Source: Sphingomonadales bacterium
Lineage (GTDB): Bacteria > Pseudomonadota > Alphaproteobacteria > Sphingomonadales > Sphingomonadaceae
Reading direction: 5' to 3'
Assembly: GCA_009995225.1 (NCBI GenBank)
Contig: JAACPW010000004.1
Location: 140,605-204,604 of the forward strand
DNA length: 64,000 nucleotides
Below, piece by piece: positions 1 to 9,238 of this stretch. A program made the translations under genes and the position numbers. Every line of letters begins with the position of its first letter. Positions within the stretch are counted from its first letter, which is position 1. Under the pieces are notes generated by a model. It made no database searches, was not told where the DNA came from, and was given only the letters and a program-made list of their open reading frames with translations.

Positions 1-376
1 TGTCGACGAAATGGCCCGCCGTCACGCGCCTGTGACCGATTGCCTGTGCAATCTGCAACACCGCGCCCGCCGCTTCGGTCGCGTAGCCGCGGCCCCAATG
101 TTGGCGCGCAATCCAGTAGCCAAGCTCGGCCCCGCCATCATGTTCGCCAAGGCCGGCCGCGCCGATCACACCTGCGCCCGGCACGGTGACGAGAAAGTGC
201 GGCAGCCGCAGGTCCTGCGGCAGCGCGGCGAAGGCCAGCGCATCGTTGATGCCATAGGGCCACGGCGCGCGGGCCAGATTGCGCACCACGCCTTCATCCT
301 GGATGCCAGCGAGGATCGCCGCGGCATCGTCAAGAAAAGCGGGCCGCAGAAACAGTCTTTGTGTGCGATGGAACAC
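1..376 (-). CDS. GNAT family N-acetyltransferase (3' part runs off the window edge)
   Basis: My reverse-strand translation reads VFHRTQRLFLRPAFLDDAAAIL...GAELGYWIARQHWGRGYATEAAGAVLQIAQAIGHRRVTAGHFVD, a RimJ-like GNAT acetyl-CoA-binding motif. Confidence 0.85.
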   Translation of the reverse strand, partial: MFHRTQRLFLRPAFLDDAAAILAGIQDEGVVRNLARAPWPYGINDALAFAALPQDLRLPHFLVTVPGAGVIGAAGLGEHDGGAELGYWIARQHWGRGYATEAAGAVLQIAQAIGHRRVTAGHFVD

Positions 377-471
377 GAGAATTCTCCCTACCTCGCCGGG
401 CGCACCCCTAGGGTCAACGCATGACAATTTCATGGCCGTGAAACGATATGATTCAACAACCTGTGAGGGAG

Positions 472-521
472 AAACGAAAAAGGGAGACGGACCCCCTCGA
501 ATGAGGACGGTCCTGTCTCCC
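472..521 (-). terminator. Rho-independent terminator after rplU-rpmA
   Basis: GGGAGACGGACC...GGTCCTGTCTCCC inverted repeat at 482-521. The A-run at 476-481 on + gives a U-run on the minus transcript. Confidence 0.7.
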
Positions 522-588
522 TCTGATGGCAGGTCTTGCACCTGCCGGGACCGTCCTTGCCGGACGACCCCTTTTGCGAGTCGTCCGC

Positions 589-858
589 TTATTCGGCGGC
601 TTGCGCCACGGCGTCGACCGATACGTATTTGCGACCGAGCTTGCCCGAGTGGAAACGCACCACGCCTTCGCTGAGCGAATAGAGGGTGTGATCACGGCCC
701 ATGCCAACGTTGACGCCCGGATAGACGCGGGTGCCGCGCTGACGGATGATGATGTTGCCGCCGATCACTTCCTGACCGCCGAACTTCTTCACGCCGAGGC
801 GACGACCGGCCGAATCACGACCATTACGCGACGAACCGCCTGCTTTTTTATGTGCCAT
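589..858 (-). CDS. rpmA: 50S ribosomal protein L27
   Basis: [29 protein letters not shown]... Confidence 0.97.
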   Translation of the reverse strand: MAHKKAGGSSRNGRDSAGRRLGVKKFGGQEVIGGNIIIRQRGTRVYPGVNVGMGRDHTLYSLSEGVVRFHSGKLGRKYVSVDAVAQAAE

Positions 859-872
859 GGTTCAATCGCTCC

Positions 873-1253
873 TTATTCAGCCGATGCGGCGGCTTCGGCC
901 GGCGCATCGTTCGTGGTCTTCTTGGCAGCCGCCTTCTTGGCAGGCTTTTTGTCTTCAGCGCCAACAGCCGTGATGCGCAGCAGGGTCATCTGCTGGCGAT
1001 GGCCGTTCTTGCGGCGATAGTTGTGACGGCGACGCTTCTTGAAAACGATCACCTTCTCGCTCTTGGCCTGAGCGATGATTTCCGCCGAAACGGTCACCTT
1101 GCTCGCGTCGGCGAGATCGTCGCCTTCGCCGGCGAGCAGGATGTCGCCCAGCGTGATGGTGTCACCGGCTTCACCGGCAAGCTTTTCAACGGCAATCTTA
1201 TCTCCGGCGGCAACGCGGTACTGTTTGCCGCCAGTGCGCACTACAGCGAACAT
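873..1253 (-). CDS. rplU: 50S ribosomal protein L21 with Ala/Lys-rich C-terminal tail
   Basis: [31 protein letters not shown]...; start moved from 1463 to 1253. Confidence 0.96.
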   Translation of the reverse strand: MFAVVRTGGKQYRVAAGDKIAVEKLAGEAGDTITLGDILLAGEGDDLADASKVTVSAEIIAQAKSEKVIVFKKRRRHNYRRKNGHRQQMTLLRITAVGAEDKKPAKKAAAKKTTNDAPAEAAASAE

Positions 1254-1486
1254 GGCTTTATACTCTCGTGTCTGTGCAGATCCGGTTGAGCCAGGAAACG
1301 CCAGGCTTACCGAACGGCAATGCGAGGCGTGCGACGATGCAGCCCCGGAAAGATGTTGGCCGGTAGGGGAAAGGCGGTGCCAAGTCAACGCCCGCTTGAT
1401 CGGAAAACGCTGCAAAAAGCATCGCGCGGCACGGTAGTCGGCGTCTTTGCCATTGTCGGGCATCGTGCTAAAAGCGCAATAATCTT

Positions 1487-1987
1487 ATGCATGGAAATAC
1501 AAAAAACTCGCTGGGCATGGTGCTGCTGATTGTGGCGCTGTCAGGATGTGCCGGTGAAGCCGGGCGCTACCCCTCTTTAGCGGTTCGTCCGTTTGAAAGC
1601 GGGCCTGTCATGCCTGGGCCGACCCTTTCCGAACCGATTCGCCCGGTGACATCGCCCACCCGGCTCGCCGAATTGCGCAACGCTGCGACGGACGCACACA
1701 CGGCGTTTATGGCCAAGGAGGCCGACGCTGCCCGGCTGGTACAAGCCGCCTCCGGCCAGTCTTTTGAAACCCGCAGCCGGGCCGCCGCCATGGTGGCCCT
1801 GGCCGATCTTGATGCGCGCCGCGGTGCAACCGCCGGAACGCTGGCCACGGTCGATACGCTCGCGGCCGAGGCGGCCACCGCGCTCAGCCCCGATCCGGCC
1901 CTTGCAGAAACGCAGTCCGAAATTGCCGCCCTGCTGGCCCGTCAGGATACGGCCATAGCGCGATTATGGGAGGCGATGGGGTCATGA
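1487..1987 (+). CDS. Small hypothetical lipoprotein
   Basis: N-terminal signal with lipobox (VALSGCAG); ATGA overlap with the downstream regulator gene. Confidence 0.6.
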   Translation: MHGNTKNSLGMVLLIVALSGCAGEAGRYPSLAVRPFESGPVMPGPTLSEPIRPVTSPTRLAELRNAATDAHTAFMAKEADAARLVQAASGQSFETRSRAAAMVALADLDARRGATAGTLATVDTLAAEAATALSPDPALAETQSEIAALLARQDTAIARLWEAMGS

Positions 1988-2673
1988 ACCTCGCGTGCCG
2001 CACCTGCCCGGTCAACGAAACCGCCGCCTGCGCGGTTCTCACCCTTGAGGAGCGCGACGCGATGGCCGCGGCGGGCCGCACGCGGGTGCTGAAGCGCGGC
2101 GAGATGCTGTTCGCTGCGGGCGACGAAGACGCCGCCTGCGCCACACTGCTGACAGGCGCGCTCAAGGTTTCGGCGGTGGATGTGGATGGCAACGAGCAAA
2201 TCCTGTCGCTGGTCCACCCGGCGGGCTTCATCGGCGAATTGTTCGCGCCCTTTGCCCATCATGACGTGGTGGCGTTGACCGAGAGCAGCCTGTGCACCTT
2301 TGCCAAGCGCGATATCGAGCGCGCGATCGAGGATTACCCGGCACTGGCCCGCGCTTTGTTGCGACGCAGCCAGGCAGACCTTCTGGCGACGCGCAATCTT
2401 CTCGAATTGACGGGCCACGCCAGCGCCGAGGCCCGTCTTGCGGCGCTGCTTCACGACTTTGCCTTCGCTGCGAGCCCGAGCTCATGCCATCTTGCCCAGC
2501 AGTTCGAACTGCCACTGACTCGCGGCGAAATCGGCAACATGCTCGGCCTGACCATCGAAACCGTCAGCCGCAAGTTGGGTGAGTTGGAGGATTTGGGCGC
2601 GATCCTGCGCGCTGGCAAGCGCGGCATTATCGTGCGCAACCCGGAATTGCTGCACGAAATTTCAGGGCGGTAG
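1984..2673 (+). CDS. Crp/Fnr family transcriptional regulator (FNR-like N-terminal Cys motif)
   Basis: MNLACRTCPVNETAACAVLT; cNMP-binding-type core; HTH LTRGEIGNMLGLTIETVSRKLGELEDLGAI. Confidence 0.9.
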   Translation: MNLACRTCPVNETAACAVLTLEERDAMAAAGRTRVLKRGEMLFAAGDEDAACATLLTGALKVSAVDVDGNEQILSLVHPAGFIGELFAPFAHHDVVALTESSLCTFAKRDIERAIEDYPALARALLRRSQADLLATRNLLELTGHASAEARLAALLHDFAFAASPSSCHLAQQFELPLTRGEIGNMLGLTIETVSRKLGELEDLGAILRAGKRGIIVRNPELLHEISGR

Positions 2674-2707
2674 ACCTGCGGCCACCATGCGCTTCGCGTG
2701 GCGGCAA

Positions 2708-3145
2708 TCAGGTCACCACCGCCGCGATCAGCGCCACAGCGAGTCCCCACACCACCAGCAACACCGGCAGGATCAACACCTGAATGGTGGCATCGCGCGG
2801 CGCGAGACGCCCCGTGCTTGTCATGATGCCACTGCGCCCGAACGCGCCAAGCGTCTGCGGCGCGGTGGTGTTGCCTGCCAGCCGCGTCCAGATGGCGGGG
2901 ACGCCGAAACCGGCCACGATGAACAGCGCAAAGATCGCCAGGGGAATGGCAAGACCGGGATTGGCGAAGGCGGTGCCCACGATCACCAGAAAGCCAAGAT
3001 AGCAACTTACGGTGATCCCGTAGAGCGCCGATGGCAGGCCGAAATTGCGATCGGTGTCGACCTGATGGCGGGTCGCAGGGGCATCGGGCTGCGCAACGAC
3101 AAACGCATCGCCGCGAGCGATAAGATCGTAGGCGGTGTGTCTCAT
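2708..3145 (-). CDS. Hypothetical inner membrane protein
   Basis: 145 aa with three or so hydrophobic segments; no family recognised. Confidence 0.65.
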   Translation of the reverse strand: MRHTAYDLIARGDAFVVAQPDAPATRHQVDTDRNFGLPSALYGITVSCYLGFLVIVGTAFANPGLAIPLAIFALFIVAGFGVPAIWTRLAGNTTAPQTLGAFGRSGIMTSTGRLAPRDATIQVLILPVLLVVWGLAVALIAAVVT

Positions 3146-3386
3146 GGGATGTTCCTTTCCGTTGTCGGGAAGGAATTACCGCTTGCGCCGCGCCGCTGCC
3201 TTGACAGTGATCAAATTGGCTGGCCGAGAGCCGGTTTCCTACCTGCGCCCGGTGTGGCAGGCGGTGGGTCATGAACCCGATGCCCGTGCGCTGTGCGGTG
3301 CGCTGGGCCGTGCGCTGTGATAGCCTTTCAGGCACTGTCAGGATGGAGCGAGCGGCGGGAGAGGTTTTGCGTTTCTGGACAGTGTC

Positions 3387-3851
3387 TCATGTGTCTCCAA
3401 CAGGCGCCTGCCAGCGGGCGAGATCGGCATGGTCCTGTTCGCGCGGCTCGATCCAGTGCCATGCGCCCGCTCGCTTCTCGCGCTTCCAGAACCAGGCCGC
3501 GCTCTTGAGATGGTCCATACAGAAGTCCACCGTGTCGATGGCGTCGCGGCGGTGGCGCGCGGCAGCGGAGACGCAGACGATCGGCTCGCCCGGCCGCATC
3601 CGGCCGACGCGGTGCACCATCAGCAGACCCATCAGGTCGAACCGCGCAAAGGCCCGGTCGGCCAGCAGGTGCATCCCCGGCAAAGTGAGGGGCTCGTAAT
3701 GGGTAAGCTCCAGCGCCTCGACATCATCGTCACAGCGCACCTCGCCCACGAAGGTGCACACGCCCCCCAGCCCCGGATTGGCCTGCGTGAAGGGGCCGAT
3801 CAAGGTGCCGGGGATGAACTTCTGGTTGAGCAGACGAATGTCGCGCATCAT
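3387..3851 (-). CDS. moaE: Molybdopterin synthase catalytic subunit
   Basis: GGVCTFVGEVR...LELTHYEPLTLPGM...VHRVGRMRPGEPIVCVSAAARHR; adjacent to moaD and moaA. Confidence 0.93.
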   Translation of the reverse strand: MMRDIRLLNQKFIPGTLIGPFTQANPGLGGVCTFVGEVRCDDDVEALELTHYEPLTLPGMHLLADRAFARFDLMGLLMVHRVGRMRPGEPIVCVSAAARHRRDAIDTVDFCMDHLKSAAWFWKREKRAGAWHWIEPREQDHADLARWQAPVGDT

Positions 3852-4087
3852 CCCCCCGAGACGGGAGGTAGCAGAGCAATCTCGTCACCATCACCGGCCT
3901 GCAACGCCGATCTGTCAGCCAGCAGCGCGCCATTGACCGCGACACGGTTGCGCGGATCGTCAAGGGCTTCGACCAGCGATGCGGGCAGTGCCGCTCTGAG
4001 CCCTGCCCAGTCGAGCGGCGCCGCCAGCGTCAACGCCGGCGCCCCGCCCAGATCGGCAAGCTTACCCAGCAGGACGACCGTAATCAT
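3848..4087 (-). CDS. moaD: Molybdopterin synthase sulfur carrier subunit
   Basis: Ubiquitin-like size with C-terminal ...LLPPVSGG; ATGA overlap with moaE. Confidence 0.9.
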   Translation of the reverse strand: MITVVLLGKLADLGGAPALTLAAPLDWAGLRAALPASLVEALDDPRNRVAVNGALLADRSALQAGDGDEIALLPPVSGG

Positions 4088-4088
4088 G

Positions 4089-5168
4089 TCACCCCCCCGT
4101 CATCGACATATGGCGCGCCGTTGCGGGATTGGCCCCGCGCGCGTCCATGCGGAAGTGATGCTTTTCGGGTTTGATGCGCAGCGCGGCTTCCAGCGCAGCG
4201 GCAAGATTTGCCTCGGGATCAGCGGACCGCAGCGCGGCGCGCAGGTCGACCTGCTCGCCCCCGCCGAGGCACGGATAAAGCTGACCGGTGGCCGTCACCC
4301 GCAAGCGATTGCAGCCCGCGCAGAAATTGTTGGTGTGCGGCGTGATGAGGCCCAGCCTGCCGCCGGTTTCAGCGACCTCAAGATAACGCGCCGGGCCGCC
4401 CGTCGAAACCGCAAGCGGTGTCAGCGTCCAACGCTGCTCCAGCACGGCCTGAACGTCATCAAGCGGGAGATACTGGTCAAGCCGCTCCGCTTCGACATCG
4501 CCCAGCGGCATCACCTCGATCAACGTCACATCGTGGCCCTGGGCATGGCCCCAGGCGATCAGGTCGGGCAACTCGTCTTCGTTGACGCCCTTGAGCGCCA
4601 CGGCGTTCAATTTGACCTTGATACCCGCCGCCTTCGCCGCCGCGATCCCTTCGAGTACCTGCGGCAAGCTGTCGCGCCGGGTCAGCTGCGCAAACTTTGC
4701 CCGGTCCAGCGTGTCGAGCGAGACATTCACCCGTCGCACGCCCGCCCTTGCCAAAGCCTCGGCATGGGCCGCCAGTTGTGTGCCGTTGGTGGTCAGCGTC
4801 AGTTCCGCCAAGCCCCCGTGCTCTTTGGGCCCCAGCCTGCGCCCCAGCGCGGTGAAAAGGTCGATGATGTCACGCCGCACCAGCGGTTCGCCCCCGGTGA
4901 TCCGGATTTTGGTGACGCCCCGCGCAATGAACGCGGTGGCAAGATCATGAAGTTCTTCGAGGCTCAGCACATCCTTCTTGGGCAGGAAGGTCATGCGTTC
5001 GGGCATGCAGTACGAACAGCGCAGGTCGCAGCGATCGGTGACGGACAGACGCAAATAGGTGATGCGGCGCAGGAAGCTGTCGACCAGCGGCAAGGATGGC
5101 TCCGCCAGTTCGCGCGGCACGATCAGATCGGGCGTTCGGGGTGGCTGGATCGACACGCCATCATTCAT
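4089..5168 (-). CDS. moaA: GTP 3',8-cyclase
   Basis: Radical SAM CDLRCSYCMPERM; C-terminal CAGCNRLRVTATG; ends in the typical GG. Confidence 0.95.
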   Translation of the reverse strand: MNDGVSIQPPRTPDLIVPRELAEPSLPLVDSFLRRITYLRLSVTDRCDLRCSYCMPERMTFLPKKDVLSLEELHDLATAFIARGVTKIRITGGEPLVRRDIIDLFTALGRRLGPKEHGGLAELTLTTNGTQLAAHAEALARAGVRRVNVSLDTLDRAKFAQLTRRDSLPQVLEGIAAAKAAGIKVKLNAVALKGVNEDELPDLIAWGHAQGHDVTLIEVMPLGDVEAERLDQYLPLDDVQAVLEQRWTLTPLAVSTGGPARYLEVAETGGRLGLITPHTNNFCAGCNRLRVTATGQLYPCLGGGEQVDLRAALRSADPEANLAAALEAALRIKPEKHHFRMDARGANPATARHMSMTGG

Positions 5169-5478
5169 GGCACAGGAGATACTGCCCTGTCACCCCGGGC
5201 GCATCGGACACAAAGCGTAACGTCGCCTCGCGTGCCTCTCCCGGCAAGCCTGCAATCACGTTCACCCGCTTGGGCGCGGCCTCCCGCGCCAGATCGCGGG
5301 CCAGGGCCATCCGCCAGTCGCGGTGATCATGGGCCGCGGGCGGAAGGACGATGGCAAGCGCGCTGCAATCCGCCTCTGCCAGAGTTGCGCGCGCGGCTTC
5401 AAGATGAAAGGCCATGAAAGCGGTGCTGGCGTCCAGCGCGTTGTCTGGCAGCAGCCCGACATCGATCCGCCGCATCAT
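5161..5478 (-). CDS. Short SDR/Rossmann-like protein (C-terminal half only)
   Basis: MMRRIDVGLLPDNAL...MALARDLAREAAPKRVNVIAGLPGEAREATLRFVSDAPGVTGQYLLCHE resembles the C-terminal part of short-chain dehydrogenases; lies between folB and moaA. Confidence 0.6.
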   Translation of the reverse strand: MMRRIDVGLLPDNALDASTAFMAFHLEAARATLAEADCSALAIVLPPAAHDHRDWRMALARDLAREAAPKRVNVIAGLPGEAREATLRFVSDAPGVTGQYLLCHE

Positions 5479-5482
5479 CGCC

Positions 5483-5869
5483 TCAACCCCCGTGGGCCGC
5501 AGGCCGTTCACGGTGGAGGGTGATGCCGATCTGTTCGTTCGCTTCGGCAATGGCGAGCTTGACGATCTTGACCGTCACCGCCTCCACCCGCGTATCCTGC
5601 ACAAACAGGCTTTCGCAAATGTGATCGGCCACCGCCTCAATCAGCTTGAAATGCACGCCCTGCGGCAAGCCGCCACTGGCGGCGAACTTCAGGTCCATGT
5701 AGTTCTTGCTCGCATCGAGCGGCGTGTCGGGATCGTAACGATCCGCGATGTTGTAGCGCGCTGCGATGGAAATCCGCAGGGGTTGGGGTTTGCCGGTTTC
5801 TTCGGAATAGATGCCGGTCAGGACATCGACCGCAAGATCGTTCACTTCAAGGGTAAGGGTGTCGTGCAT
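5483..5869 (-). CDS. folB: Dihydroneopterin aldolase
   Basis: MHDTLTLEVNDLAVDVLTGIYSEETGKPQPLRISIAARY...ASKNYMDLKF. Confidence 0.88.
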   Translation of the reverse strand: MHDTLTLEVNDLAVDVLTGIYSEETGKPQPLRISIAARYNIADRYDPDTPLDASKNYMDLKFAASGGLPQGVHFKLIEAVADHICESLFVQDTRVEAVTVKIVKLAIAEANEQIGITLHRERPAAHGG

Positions 5870-5965
5870 TGCGAGGCCGTTGGCAGGATGGGAGGCACAA
5901 GTCCAGCACTGCCGCTCGCCTCGCCCCGCCCCGCTCGCCCCGCCCTGGCCCGTCCCGCGCCGTGG

Positions 5966-6862
5966 CTAACGGCTCCAGCGTGCAAAGATCGCGGTGGGGA
6001 GCAGACGGCCACCCCCGTTCTCTCTGGTGCCCTCCTCACGCACGGCAAGATCGCCATGTTCGATCCGGCCCGGCAGATGCGACAGCGCCTCTTCCAGCAG
6101 ACCGGCAATTGCAAGGCTGCTCATCCGCACGGCATACACGGTAAGAAACAGGAAGCGGCTGTCATTGTCGAGCAGCCGCGCGCAATCGGTTACGAGCCCG
6201 GCCAGATGTTCTTCGAGCCGCCACACTTCGCCATCGGGTCCGCGCCCGAACTTCGGCGGATCCAGGATGATTCCATCGTAGCGTTTCTGCCGCCGCACCT
6301 CGCGCGCGGTGAACTTCGCCGCATCGTCGGTGAGCCAGCGGATCGGGCGATCGTCAAGTCCGGACAGCGACGCATTCTCCCGCGCCTGCGCCACGGATTT
6401 CTTCGAGGCATCGACATGCGTCACCCGCCCGAACCGCGACAGCGCCAGCGTGCCAAGACCGGTATAGCCGAACAGGTTGAGTGTCTCCGCTTCGGTCATG
6501 CCGTCCAGCTGCGTGCGCATCCACTCCCACACCGGCGCCATATCGGGGAAGAATTGCAGGTGCCGGAACGGGGTGGGTCGCACGGTGAAGCGGACCTCGT
6601 CCCACGCCAACGGCCAGCCATCATCCGGCAGCCGCTCACGAAACTGCCAGCGCCCGCCGCCATCCTCGTCCGAACCGGGAACGAATTCACCCGCAGCGGG
6701 CCAATCGGGCAGGCGGGGATGCCACATCGCCTGGGGTTCGGGGCGAATGAAGCTGCGCTTGCCAAAAGCCTCCCACTTGCGTCCCAGCCCGCTATCGAGC
6801 AGGCGATAGGAATCCCACCCGGCACATTCCATCACCAGCGGCTGCTGGACGAGATCGGCCAT
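5966..6862 (-). CDS. Class I SAM-dependent (RlmI-like) rRNA methyltransferase
   Basis: LNLFGYTGLGTLALSRFG.VTHVDASKKSVAQARENASLSGL...IILDPPKFGRG. Confidence 0.88.
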   Translation of the reverse strand: MADLVQQPLVMECAGWDSYRLLDSGLGRKWEAFGKRSFIRPEPQAMWHPRLPDWPAAGEFVPGSDEDGGGRWQFRERLPDDGWPLAWDEVRFTVRPTPFRHLQFFPDMAPVWEWMRTQLDGMTEAETLNLFGYTGLGTLALSRFGRVTHVDASKKSVAQARENASLSGLDDRPIRWLTDDAAKFTAREVRRQKRYDGIILDPPKFGRGPDGEVWRLEEHLAGLVTDCARLLDNDSRFLFLTVYAVRMSSLAIAGLLEEALSHLPGRIEHGDLAVREEGTRENGGGRLLPTAIFARWSR

Positions 6863-8286
6863 TATCCTGCGTCCGCATCAGCAGTGGCACCCGCCGCATT
6901 TTCAAGCACATGATCACGGGCGGTCGCGTAATCGCCGGCCAGCGCAATAAAGCTTTCCTTGCGCCCGAACAGATCGCCGACCCGCGCGGGCAGCGATGGC
7001 CGCATCCCGATGGCCCGCTCGACAGCGTCGGGGAATTTGGCCGGGTGCGCCGTCGCGAGCGTGACGATCGGCACGCCGGCAGGCAGGCTTGCCGCGACCG
7101 CCTGCGCGCCGTGAAGGCCCACACCAGTGTGCGGGTCAATCACCTGCCCGGCGGCGCGATAGGCCCATTGCAGCGCGCGCGCGGTTTCGACCTGATCGAC
7201 GCGCGCACTGATGAACAATGCGGCGGCGCTGGTGGCCTGGGCATTGGTGAGTTGCATCGCTTTGGTCGTTTCGAAGCCCTGCATCTGCGCAGCCATCGCC
7301 GCGCCATCACGATCGCCAGCATCGAACAACAGGCGTTCGAAGTTCGACGACACCTGAATATCCATCGACGGCGTGATCGTGGCCGTGACCCCGTCCGCCG
7401 CGTAGTCGCCGCTGGTGAGCGCGCGGTGAAGGATATCGTTGATGTTGGTGGCAACGATCAACCGCTCGATCGGCAGACCCATCCGGTGCGCGACATAGCC
7501 TGCAAACACATCGCCGAAGTTGCCGGTCGGCACAGAATAGGCCACCGTCCGGTCGGGCGCGCCGAGTTGCAGCGCGGAGGCGAAGTAATAGACCACCTGC
7601 GCCATCAGCCGCGCCCAATTGATCGAATTGACCGCGCCGAGATTGAGCCGTGCGGTGACGTCGCCATCGGTGAACATCCGCTTCACATGCGCCTGCGCAT
7701 CATCGAAGCTGCCATCAATGGCGAGGTTGTGGACGTTCGGGGCGCGCACCGTCGTCATCTGCCGGCGCTGAACGTCGCTCACCCGGCCCTTGGGATGAAG
7801 CATGAAGATTTCGACCCGCTCCAGCCCCGCAACGGCCTGGATCGCGGCAGACCCCGTATCCCCGCTGGTCGCGCCGACGATGGTGAGGCGTTCGCCGCGC
7901 CGTTCAAGGAAGGTCTCGAACAACCGGCCGAGCAATTGCAGCGCCACATCCTTGAACGCCAGCGTGGGCCCATGGAACAGTTCAAGCAGCCAATGCTGCT
8001 GATCGAGCTGCACCAATGGCGCAACTGCGGCGTGGCCGAAATCGCCATAGACCGCGTGGCACAGTGCCAGAAGCTCGTCCTCGGTCAGGCTGGGCGTAAC
8101 GAAGGGCGCCATGATGCGCGCGGCGAGATCGGGATAGGCAAGGCCGCGCATCTCACGGATTTCCGCTGCGCTGAAGCGTGGCCATTCAGCAGGGAGATAC
8201 AGGCCGCCATCGCTGGCGAGGCCCGCCAGCGTCACCCCTTCGAAATCGAGCGCCGGTGCGCGCCCTCGTGTCGAGACGTATTGCAT
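6862..8286 (-). CDS. thrC: Threonine synthase
   Basis: MQYVSTRGRAPALDFEGVTLAGLASDGGLYLP...HGPTLAFKDVALQ...VGATSGDTGSAAIQA. Confidence 0.96.
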   Translation of the reverse strand: MQYVSTRGRAPALDFEGVTLAGLASDGGLYLPAEWPRFSAAEIREMRGLAYPDLAARIMAPFVTPSLTEDELLALCHAVYGDFGHAAVAPLVQLDQQHWLLELFHGPTLAFKDVALQLLGRLFETFLERRGERLTIVGATSGDTGSAAIQAVAGLERVEIFMLHPKGRVSDVQRRQMTTVRAPNVHNLAIDGSFDDAQAHVKRMFTDGDVTARLNLGAVNSINWARLMAQVVYYFASALQLGAPDRTVAYSVPTGNFGDVFAGYVAHRMGLPIERLIVATNINDILHRALTSGDYAADGVTATITPSMDIQVSSNFERLLFDAGDRDGAAMAAQMQGFETTKAMQLTNAQATSAAALFISARVDQVETARALQWAYRAAGQVIDPHTGVGLHGAQAVAASLPAGVPIVTLATAHPAKFPDAVERAIGMRPSLPARVGDLFGRKESFIALAGDYATARDHVLENAAGATADADAG

Positions 8287-8297
8287 GGGGACGCCGC

Positions 8298-8867
8298 CTA
8301 ACCCCGACGCCGCCGTAATGCCAGCACGTAGATGACCAGCGCGGTCAGGGCGAAGAAGAACCACTGCCCCGCATAGGCCAGATGGTTGTTGGGCAGATCA
8401 CCGGGATCCGGGGCGGCCAACGGATCAAGCCCGGCCTGCGGTGTTTCCGCTACGAGGCGAACGGCATCGCCGTAGGTCGCCAGACGACCGGTCACCGGCC
8501 CACCGCTCCATTCCGGCGAATCGGGCGAACGCGACCAGCCGATTGTCACATCGGCCAACCCGCCGCCGGCATGGCTGCAACGCGCGATGTGGACCCAGCC
8601 GTTCCGTCCGGTGGCAGATTTGCCGGCAATCGGATCAATCCCGCGCACCGCAAGGCAATCAACGGTGGTTCGCCGGAACAGATCGCTGGTGAAGTCCGCC
8701 GGCTTTGGCCAGGGCACCAATGCCCTGTCCCCCAGCGCCGCCTCGTAACGGACGATCAGCGCCTCTTTCTCGGCTTTGCGGCCCAACTGCCACACGCCCA
8801 GCGCGATCATCGTCGCCACCGCTGCCAGCACGATGATCGTGGGGATGATCGGCACACGGCGGGTCAT
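8298..8867 (-). CDS. SURF1 family cytochrome oxidase assembly protein
   Basis: LGVWQLGRKAEKEALI...NNHLAYAGQWFFFALTALVIYVLALRRR. Confidence 0.9.
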   Translation of the reverse strand: MTRRVPIIPTIIVLAAVATMIALGVWQLGRKAEKEALIVRYEAALGDRALVPWPKPADFTSDLFRRTTVDCLAVRGIDPIAGKSATGRNGWVHIARCSHAGGGLADVTIGWSRSPDSPEWSGGPVTGRLATYGDAVRLVAETPQAGLDPLAAPDPGDLPNNHLAYAGQWFFFALTALVIYVLALRRRRG

Positions 8868-9238
8868 GGGCGGCTTTCCTCGTATTGGTGATAGACCCAC
8901 ATGGTCTTGTAAAAGCGAAGCCCGCCGATCACCGCGACCACCGTGAGCGGCGCCCAGATCAACAGGGACATCCACAGCGGCAGACGCAGCCATTCATCCA
9001 CGCCCAGCGCAGCCAAAATCAGAGCCAGCGCCAACAGCATTGTCACCACCCCGACAAAGCGGCCACCGCGTTCAAGGCTGACAATCTCCAGCCCGCATGC
9101 CGAACATTCATCTGCAAGCGCCGCCGGTGCAACAAACAGCGTCTTCGATCCGCACCGGGGACACAAACCGGAAAGGGCAGCCGAGACCAACCCCGGCTGC
9201 CCCTTGTGTTCCGTTGGACTTTCGCCCGGAAGCATCAA
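8864..9238 (-). CDS. DUF983 family protein
   Basis: GLCPRCGSKTLF...ADECSACGLEI plus two TM segments; sits in the cox cluster. Confidence 0.88.
   Translation of the reverse strand: MMLPGESPTEHKGQPGLVSAALSGLCPRCGSKTLFVAPAALADECSACGLEIVSLERGGRFVGVVTMLLALALILAALGVDEWLRLPLWMSLLIWAPLTVVAVIGGLRFYKTMWVYHQYEESRP

Noticed and set aside
3286-3320. Imperfect 12-bp repeats (GTGCGCTGTGCG/GTGCGCTGGGCC/GTGCGCTGTGAT) upstream of the membrane protein gene
   Set aside because: Short and degenerate in GC-rich DNA; not CRISPR-like and not convincing as regulatory iterons.
3429-8301. Three long + strand ORFs (662, 499 and 463 aa) tiled with ATGA-type overlaps opposite moaE-thrC
   Set aside because: They are antisense to clearly recognised genes, lack family motifs and show Arg/Gly/His-rich composition typical of spurious frames in GC-rich DNA. 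The tiling looks coincidental.
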